Source: Pseudomonadota bacterium (lineage in GTDB: Bacteria > Pseudomonadota > Alphaproteobacteria > Reyranellales > Reyranellaceae). From it: a stretch of DNA of 15,007 bases. Below the pieces are notes generated by a model. That model saw nothing but the letters and a program-made list of their open reading frames with translations, was not told where the DNA came from and did no database searches. Location: contig JAEZHS010000070.1 in assembly GCA_023436825.1 (NCBI GenBank), positions 1 through 15,007 of the forward strand. The letters run 5' to 3'. Position numbers and translations under genes: made by a program. Shown here one piece after another: positions 10,684-15,007 of the stretch (positions within the stretch are counted from its first letter, which is position 1; the number at the start of each line of letters is the position of its first letter).

Positions 10684-11526
10684 CTACCGTTCCGGCGCGT
10701 AGTTGATCGGCACAATGAAGGTGAACCGGTTGTCGGCGAAAGCCTTGGGCAGGGGCGCGAAGGGTGCGGCCTTGCGGATCGCCTCGAGGACGCTGCTATC
10801 GACGCCAGACGACCCGCTTTGCTTGGGCAGCGACAGATCGACCAGCCCGCCGTCGCGGGCGACCGTGAGGCGGGCGACGACGACGCCGTCGCCGTTCCGG
10901 GCGGCCGGTGAAGCGGCGTAGAACCGCGTATGCGACAGCTTCGCGACAACCTGCAACACGTAGTCCTGTAGCGCCTGGCGCTGGTTGGCAGGGGAAGACG
11001 CGGCGGGCGTCGATGGCTTGACCGCCTTGTGCTGCGGCGGCCGCCGCGGCACCTGCTCTTCCGGCGGTCGCATCGGTGGCGCCTGGGCGTGGTCCCTGAC
11101 ATCCGGCGCGACCGCAGAGGCCGCAGGCGTAAGCTCACGCGCGCTCACCGCAGGTGCTGGTTGGGGTGGTATTACCGCGTCCTCGAGCCTTGGCTGTTGA
11201 TTTGAGGCGCTTGGCGCCAACTCATCATGTACGGAATCGGTCGATGACGACCGGTGAATGCCGCCGCTGTCAGTCTCTGCCGTGACGGCCGGAGAGGCGA
11301 GTGGTGGTGCTGCTCTTTCCACGGTCATCTCGATCGCACGTTGCGTCAAATGGCTCTCCATGGGCGTCGACGTCGGCTGCAGCGCGCCGACAAGGATCAT
11401 GTGAAGGCAAAGCGAAGCCCACATGGCCGGCGCCCAGTGCGGCAGCTGCCCGTCTTCTGTGGCCGTCGCACGTCTCACTGGCATACTTCGAGCGGGAGAC
11501 GTTGTCGCGACGCGGCGGTCAGGCAA
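10684..11526 (-). CDS. TonB-family energy transducer
   Basis: This 280-aa protein should span the inner membrane once and reach across the periplasm to pass proton-motive energy to an outer-membrane partner. The single helix (about 33-50, MWASLCLHMILVGAL) carries Ser38 and His42, the SxxxH spacing conserved in TonB and needed for coupling to ExbB/ExbD. A Pro/Ala-rich spacer covers about 74-180. The C-terminal domain (186-278) has YVLQVVAKLS, VVVARLTVARDGGLVDLSL, SGSSGVD (238-243) and RKAAPFAPLP (251-260), the usual TonB C-terminal pattern. The start is uncertain. TTG at 11526 has aggag 9 nt upstream but overlaps the preceding gene by 52 nt; ATG at 11484 overlaps by only 10 nt but lacks a clear Shine-Dalgarno site. 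Both keep the whole helix. No ExbB, ExbD or TonB-dependent receptor gene is in the window. Confidence 0.85.
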   Translation of the reverse strand: MPDRRVATTSPARSMPVRRATATEDGQLPHWAPAMWASLCLHMILVGALQPTSTPMESHLTQRAIEMTVERAAPPLASPAVTAETDSGGIHRSSSTDSVHDELAPSASNQQPRLEDAVIPPQPAPAVSARELTPAASAVAPDVRDHAQAPPMRPPEEQVPRRPPQHKAVKPSTPAASSPANQRQALQDYVLQVVAKLSHTRFYAASPAARNGDGVVVARLTVARDGGLVDLSLPKQSGSSGVDSSVLEAIRKAAPFAPLPKAFADNRFTFIVPINYAPER

Positions 11527-12233
11527 TCCGCCTTGCTCCTGAACTGATCGGGGCGGAAATAGACGGCCTGCATGGAGAAGGGCTGCTTCGAGAGCTCGGT
11601 TGACCTTGCGGTGGAGCCGGAGAAAACCGGCCAGGCTTGGCCTGTCGCGGAGCCTCCATCGCCCGGTCCCGGCGCGCGCGCGCTGGTTGCCAGTCCGACG
11701 GAAATCCCGCCGGAAAGATCCTGCGATCCCGAATTGCCCGCTGCGGTGCTCGCGGTGCTGTTCGGTCCCGTGCTCGCGCCGTTTCCACTGGCGGCACTCG
11801 TTGAGCCGCTGCTACTGGCGACGCTGGCGGAACTCGCGCTCGCGCCGCCAGCTCCGGAGCTGCTGCTGGCCGAACCGTCGCCCGAACTGGTGCCCGAACC
11901 GCTGCTTGAACTGGCGGCGACACCGCTGCTCGCACCACCACCGGCGCTGCTTGTTCCGCCGCCGACACCGGCACCGGCGCCGCCACCACTGCTGCCGGCC
12001 CCGCCGCTACTTGCGCCGCCGCCGCTCACGGCCGCACCCACCGCACCCACGGCGCTGCCGACAGCGCCAACTGCGGCTCCGGCCGTGGCGCCAACGGCTC
12101 CTGCGGCTGCTCCGACGCCGCCGACCGCTCCGCCAACCGCGCCGCCGACACTCTGGGCCTCAACTCGCGGCCCTCCCACGCAAACGAGCACAGCAGCGCT
12201 GCATAAGGCTGCGGTCCAGTGCCATCGTGACAT
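11475..12233 (-). CDS. Exported Gly/Ala/Ser-rich protein with glycine-zipper-like segment
   Basis: This 252-aa low-complexity protein starts with a signal peptide (HWTAALCSAAVLVCVGG, probable cleavage VEA-Q at 26/27). Residues 29-70 are a regular Gly/Ala/Val run (GGAVGGAVGGVGAAAGAVGA and following) with GxxxG spacing. Residues 71-170 are a disordered Ser/Gly/Ala linker. The last 35 residues (FSMQAVYFRPDQFRSKADCL to the end) look folded and include Cys237 and Cys251, two residues before the C-terminus. No lipobox is present. I do not recognise a named family. The complementary strand is also open (proline-rich), but this strand is chosen because it has the signal peptide, an aggtg-type ribosome site and shares direction and tight spacing with the TonB-like gene downstream. 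The glycine run could insert in or pack against a membrane; that is inference. Confidence 0.7.
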   Translation of the reverse strand: MSRWHWTAALCSAAVLVCVGGPRVEAQSVGGAVGGAVGGVGAAAGAVGATAGAAVGAVGSAVGAVGAAVSGGGASSGGAGSSGGGAGAGVGGGTSSAGGGASSGVAASSSSGSGTSSGDGSASSSSGAGGASASSASVASSSGSTSAASGNGASTGPNSTASTAAGNSGSQDLSGGISVGLATSARAPGPGDGGSATGQAWPVFSGSTARSTELSKQPFSMQAVYFRPDQFRSKADCLTAASRQRLPLEVCQ

Positions 12234-12403
12234 GTTGGGTTCACACCTCTGGTAAGCACACGACTTCCGGCTGCACTATGTCCAACCGCGTATCATCCGC
12301 GCCTGTCAGGGATGCACCCGCCCGAAACCCAACGTCGCGCCCAGCCCTGTTGTTGCCCACCCGCCTCAAGATCACCGGCCCTGGCCATGCAGGCCGGCTG
12401 CAG

Positions 12404-12958
12404 TCAGCGCCGCGCCGACACCGGTGTTGCGGATCGCGTGGTCGGCAAGAGGGAAGCGTCGAGCGTCAGGTGACTGGGCGCCAGCCTGAGCTCGATCGCG
12501 TGCCATTTCACGACGCCGCGGCCGTCCATCTTCACGGAGTAGGTCACCCGCCCGCCGTCATCATCGTGGGCATCTCCCTCGACCGTCCGGCGGACAATCA
12601 CGCGCCCTTCCTCGCCGAAGATGGGCGTCACGACGGGCAAGGAGCAGTCGTCAATGAAGAACGTGACACGCCGCAGGCTGGAGATCTCGACGCCTGCAGC
12701 TTCGCAGGCACGCACGAACGCGTTGGGCCGTTGGTACATGGCCGTTGGACGCTCTCGTGGAAAAGAGAAGACAGCGGTGAAGAGGCACACGCCGAGGCCA
12801 ATGATGCCTGCCAGCACGTAGCCGCCTGCCGCTTTTCCCCTGAGGATCGTTCCCGACCAGCGCGATTGCGCGCGTCGAAAGTCGTTCGACGCCCCGAGGA
12901 TTTGCACGGCCCGTTGCGACCACGCGGCGCGCGCTCTTGTTCGAATGAGATGGAGCAC
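12404..12958 (-). CDS. Hypothetical protein with one transmembrane helix
   Basis: This 184-aa protein has a basic N-terminal segment (1-44), one clear transmembrane helix (45-66, GGYVLAGIIGLGVCLFTAVF) and a C-terminal domain of about 115 residues. That domain reads VEISSLRRVTFFIDDCSLPV (90-109), GRVIVRRTVEGDAHDDDGGR, then VTYSVKMDGRGVVKWHAIEL, a beta-rich pattern that is probably periplasmic. I do not recognise the family and see no catalytic motif. The frame is open to an ATG at 13021 that lacks a ribosome site. GTG at 12958 follows aaggag by 4 nt, so I prefer it. A longer frame covering the same strand in another phase (12628-14358) is a shadow. The 170 nt between this gene and the Gly-rich gene (12234-12403) show no feature I can name. 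Confidence 0.6.
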   Translation of the reverse strand: MLHLIRTRARAAWSQRAVQILGASNDFRRAQSRWSGTILRGKAAGGYVLAGIIGLGVCLFTAVFSFPRERPTAMYQRPNAFVRACEAAGVEISSLRRVTFFIDDCSLPVVTPIFGEEGRVIVRRTVEGDAHDDDGGRVTYSVKMDGRGVVKWHAIELRLAPSHLTLDASLLPTTRSATPVSARR

Positions 12959-13178
12959 GTAGCTCCTTCCACAACACCCGAGTTCACAATAGCGAGCGCT
13001 GGCGCCCCGCGTGGTGACCATTCGGAGGCACGTTGAATCCGATGCCGCGTCTGCACCCGGCCGGTCTCGTGCGGATGGGACACGGCCTGCACTCCGGCTG
13101 ACGTACGGAGGGTCCGGTTTCCTCGACCACCGATGCGCCCGGACGGGCTGCGTGAAGCCGAGATGCCTGCGGCCTGAT

Positions 13179-14324
13179 CTAGGCCGCCAGCTCCAGGATT
13201 TCCTTCACCTGCACCGGACTGTCGATCTTGCGCGGGTTGCGCGGCACCCAGGGCGTGCCCATCGCTTGCGTGGCGATGCGGTCGAAATGCTCCTTGCCGA
13301 TCTTCACTTCGGAAAGGGTGCGCGGCATGCCGAGGCCTCGGATGAGCTGATCGAGCACGTCGCCGGCGTCCTTGCCGGGATGGCCCATGGCGTTGGCGAT
13401 CAGCGCCTGGCGGTCGGCGTTGACCGACTTGTTCCAGCGCATCACCGACGGCAGCATGATGCAGGAGGTGTGACCGTGTGGCACGTCGAACACTGCACCC
13501 AGCACGTAGCCGATGCCGTGGCTGGCGCCCATCGGCACGCCTGCTGCCAGCCCGCCCATCGACAGCCACGAACCGATCTGGCAGTCGAGCCTCGCCTTCA
13601 TGTCCGAAGGATCGGCTTTCACCTTGGGCAGGCCGCGCGCCAGAAGCGACAGGCCGTGCAGGGCCGAGGCATTGGTGAACTCCGTCGATTCGTTCGAGCA
13701 CACGCCCTCGACGCAGTGATCGACAGCGCGGATGCCGGTCGACAGGAACAGCCACATCGGCGTGTGGCGCGTCACCTCGGGATCGAGGATCACTGCCTGT
13801 GGAATGGTGAGGGGATGACGGAACATCTCCTTCACCCTGGTCGCCTCGTTGGTGACGCCGGCGATCCCGGAGAACTCGGCGGCAGAAAGTGTGGTCGGGA
13901 TCGAGACCTGCCGCACCGTCGGCGCCTTCATGTCGACTCCGTCGCGAATGCGGTCCATGTCCTCGACGCTGTTGACGTCGTTGGCGAGGCAGAGCTGCAC
14001 GGCCTTGGCGCCATCGGTGATCGAGCCGCCGCCCAGCGTGACGATGAGATCGGCATTGGCCTCGCGGGCCTGCCGTGCGGCGGCGACCACGGCCGAGCGC
14101 GGCGAATGTGCCGGCATCTGGGCGAAGGTACCGACGCACTTGTTGCCGAGCGCACGGCGCACGTTCTCGACCTCGTCGGTCTCGCGGTTGAGCGTTCCGC
14201 TCGCCATCAGGAACACGCGACTGGAACCGGCGGCTTTCACCAGTTCGGCAACCGACTCGGCGGCCGGCTTGCCGAAATGGACCTGCTCCATGTCGGTGAA
14301 AACGATGCGACCTGATGTCAGCAT
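13179..14324 (-). CDS. Iron-containing (group III) alcohol dehydrogenase family / maleylacetate reductase-like
   Basis: This 381-aa cytoplasmic protein has the length and layout of the Fe-ADH superfamily and probably is an NAD(P)-dependent oxidoreductase. The dinucleotide-binding motif LIVTLGGGSITDGAKAV lies at 93-109 (GGGS 98-101), and SIPTTLSAAEFSGIAGVTN (141-159) is the usual loop. The helical domain carries GIRAVDHCVEG (197-207), GASHGIGYVLG (266-276) and VPHGHTS (281-287). Of the four classical metal ligands, the three His (203, 269, 283) are present, but the Asp of GMDAxxH is Arg199. Maleylacetate reductases also depart from the classical set and work without iron, so that subgroup or a related reductase is possible; the substrate is unknown. 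The ATG follows agggag by 6 nt. The gene is divergent from an M20 peptidase gene. About 220 nt downstream (12959-13178) hold nothing I can name. Confidence 0.9.
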   Translation of the reverse strand: MLTSGRIVFTDMEQVHFGKPAAESVAELVKAAGSSRVFLMASGTLNRETDEVENVRRALGNKCVGTFAQMPAHSPRSAVVAAARQAREANADLIVTLGGGSITDGAKAVQLCLANDVNSVEDMDRIRDGVDMKAPTVRQVSIPTTLSAAEFSGIAGVTNEATRVKEMFRHPLTIPQAVILDPEVTRHTPMWLFLSTGIRAVDHCVEGVCSNESTEFTNASALHGLSLLARGLPKVKADPSDMKARLDCQIGSWLSMGGLAAGVPMGASHGIGYVLGAVFDVPHGHTSCIMLPSVMRWNKSVNADRQALIANAMGHPGKDAGDVLDQLIRGLGMPRTLSEVKIGKEHFDRIATQAMGTPWVPRNPRKIDSPVQVKEILELAA

Positions 14325-14345
14325 GGCTTGCTCCCTGACTTCGTT

Positions 14346-14469
14346 CCTCCCCTCTCAATCACGTTCCTCTCCCCGCTGGGGAAGAGGCTGGGTGAGGGGG
14401 CTTCGAAAGCTCGTGCAACCCCCTTAGCCGACCTTTCCCCCTAGCGGGGAGGAATCAATGAAGGGGAGG
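14346..14469. repeat. 124-bp imperfect inverted-repeat element (MITE/REP-like)
   Basis: The left half (14346 to about 14403) and the reverse complement of the right half (about 14415-14469) align over most of their length. Both begin cctcccct, pass through a ccccgct core flanked by a small palindrome (14366-14387 and 14432-14452) and end in a run of five or six G. About a dozen nt, centred near 14409, separate the halves. The element fills most of the gap between the divergent dehydrogenase and peptidase genes, so it may affect both promoters. Its gene-free nature and CT-rich ccccgct core match dispersed intergenic palindromes I recall from alphaproteobacteria; copy number needs a genome search. 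Confidence 0.7.
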
Positions 14470-14515
14470 CACCTGACGGCGATATTTTGCTATCGTGACG
14501 GCGAAAGGAAAAGAC

Positions 14516-15007
14516 ATGACCGGCACACGTGACGGCGCCATCGCGCGCGCGGAAAAGTATTTCGACGACGGCGGCTTTCTCGCCGAGCTGCAGCGCCGGG
14601 TGGCGATCCCGACGACCAGCCAGGAGAAGGACTCCATGCCCGCCCTTCAGGAGTATGTCTCGGGCGAGATGAGCCAGTCGCTGCAGAAGATGGGCTACGA
14701 CTGCACCGTGCTGCCCAATCCGCGCGCCGAGTACGGCCCGTTCCTGATCGCGCGCCGCATCGAGGACAAGGCCTTGCCGACCGTGCTGACCTACGGCCAC
14801 GGCGACGTGATCCGCGGCCAGGACGAGCAGTGGCGCAAGGGCCTGTCGCCCTGGAAGATCGTGATCGAGGGCGACCGCCTGTACGGCCGCGGCACCGCCG
14901 ACAACAAGGGCCAGCATACCATCAACATCGCAGCCCTTGCCTGCGTGCTCGAAGAGCGCGGCTCGCTCGGCTTCAACTCGACCGTCCTGATCGAGACCGG
15001 CGAGGAG
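14516..15007 (+). CDS. M20-family metallopeptidase, N-terminal part (cut by window end)
   Basis: The first 164 codons of a zinc-dependent M20 hydrolase (carboxypeptidase/deacylase type) are visible; the frame is open at the last base. The metal-site motif TYGHGDV gives His95 and Asp97, and GRGTADNKGQ (125-133) gives the bridging Asp129. The final residues IETGEE place the catalytic and metal-binding Glu pair at 163-164, so the sequence stops exactly at the active site. Full-length relatives run to about 450-480 aa, so two thirds are missing. No signal peptide is seen, which suggests a cytoplasmic enzyme. The ATG at 14516 follows aaagga by 6 nt. It begins 46 nt after the inverted-repeat element and is divergent from the dehydrogenase gene. 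The substrate (dipeptide, N-acyl or carbamoyl amino acid) cannot be told from this part. Confidence 0.92.
   Translation, partial: MTGTRDGAIARAEKYFDDGGFLAELQRRVAIPTTSQEKDSMPALQEYVSGEMSQSLQKMGYDCTVLPNPRAEYGPFLIARRIEDKALPTVLTYGHGDVIRGQDEQWRKGLSPWKIVIEGDRLYGRGTADNKGQHTINIAALACVLEERGSLGFNSTVLIETGEE

Noticed and set aside
11572..12255. Plus-strand proline/leucine/alanine-rich frame opposite the Gly-rich gene
   Set aside because: It is the antisense image of Gly/Ala/Ser codons, with no signal peptide or recognisable domain. The minus strand has a signal peptide and fits the direction of its neighbours.
13011..14315. 434-aa plus-strand frame and a 576-aa minus-strand frame (12628-14358) over the dehydrogenase gene
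   Set aside because: Both are shadows of the Fe-ADH gene, which alone shows the GGGS motif and the conserved His residues.
14441..14917. 158-aa minus-strand frame opposite the M20 peptidase
   Set aside because: The plus strand has the M20 metal-site motifs and a good ribosome site; the opposite frame is His/Ala/Leu-rich with no motif.

Overview
The window is high-GC DNA with densely packed genes, strong G/C preference at third codon positions and clear Shine-Dalgarno sites. Together with the gene families present (winged-helix/TolB-like/TPR regulator, large RTX protein with type I secretion genes, SpoIIAA-like protein, M20 peptidase), this suggests a soil or plant-associated alphaproteobacterium of the Bradyrhizobium/Reyranella kind. 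The genus cannot be fixed from the sequence alone. I see no rRNA, tRNA, CRISPR array, transposase or phage gene.

Region 1 (32-8314) is a type I secretion locus. A minus-strand regulator (winged helix, TolB-like domain, TPRs) faces a plus-strand operon across about 300 nt. The operon encodes a 941-aa RTX calcium-binding protein built from repeats of about 213 aa, a HlyB-type ABC exporter with a degenerate C39-like domain, and a HlyD-type membrane fusion protein that overlaps the exporter gene by 14 nt. No TolC-type outer-membrane channel is present in the window. A long imperfect hairpin follows the operon (8343-8406).

Region 2 (8441-9827, minus strand) holds a SpoIIAA-like (STAS/SEC14-type) small protein and a 281-aa protein with the motif set of the EreA/ChaN/TraB (Tiki-like) superfamily.

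Region 3 (10101-12958, minus strand) is a run of four envelope-directed genes: a one-TM unknown protein, an exported Gly/Ala/Ser-rich protein with a glycine-zipper-like segment, a TonB-like energy transducer that keeps the SxxxH transmembrane motif, and a small exported four-cysteine protein. The last three are tightly packed and probably form one transcript. No ExbB/ExbD or TonB-dependent receptor gene is nearby. This is the least familiar assembly in the window and my best candidate for an undescribed system.

Region 4 (13179-15007) holds an iron-containing (group III) alcohol dehydrogenase family gene on the minus strand and, facing away, the start of an M20 metallopeptidase that runs off the window at its catalytic Glu pair. 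Between them lies a 124-bp imperfect inverted-repeat element (14346-14469).
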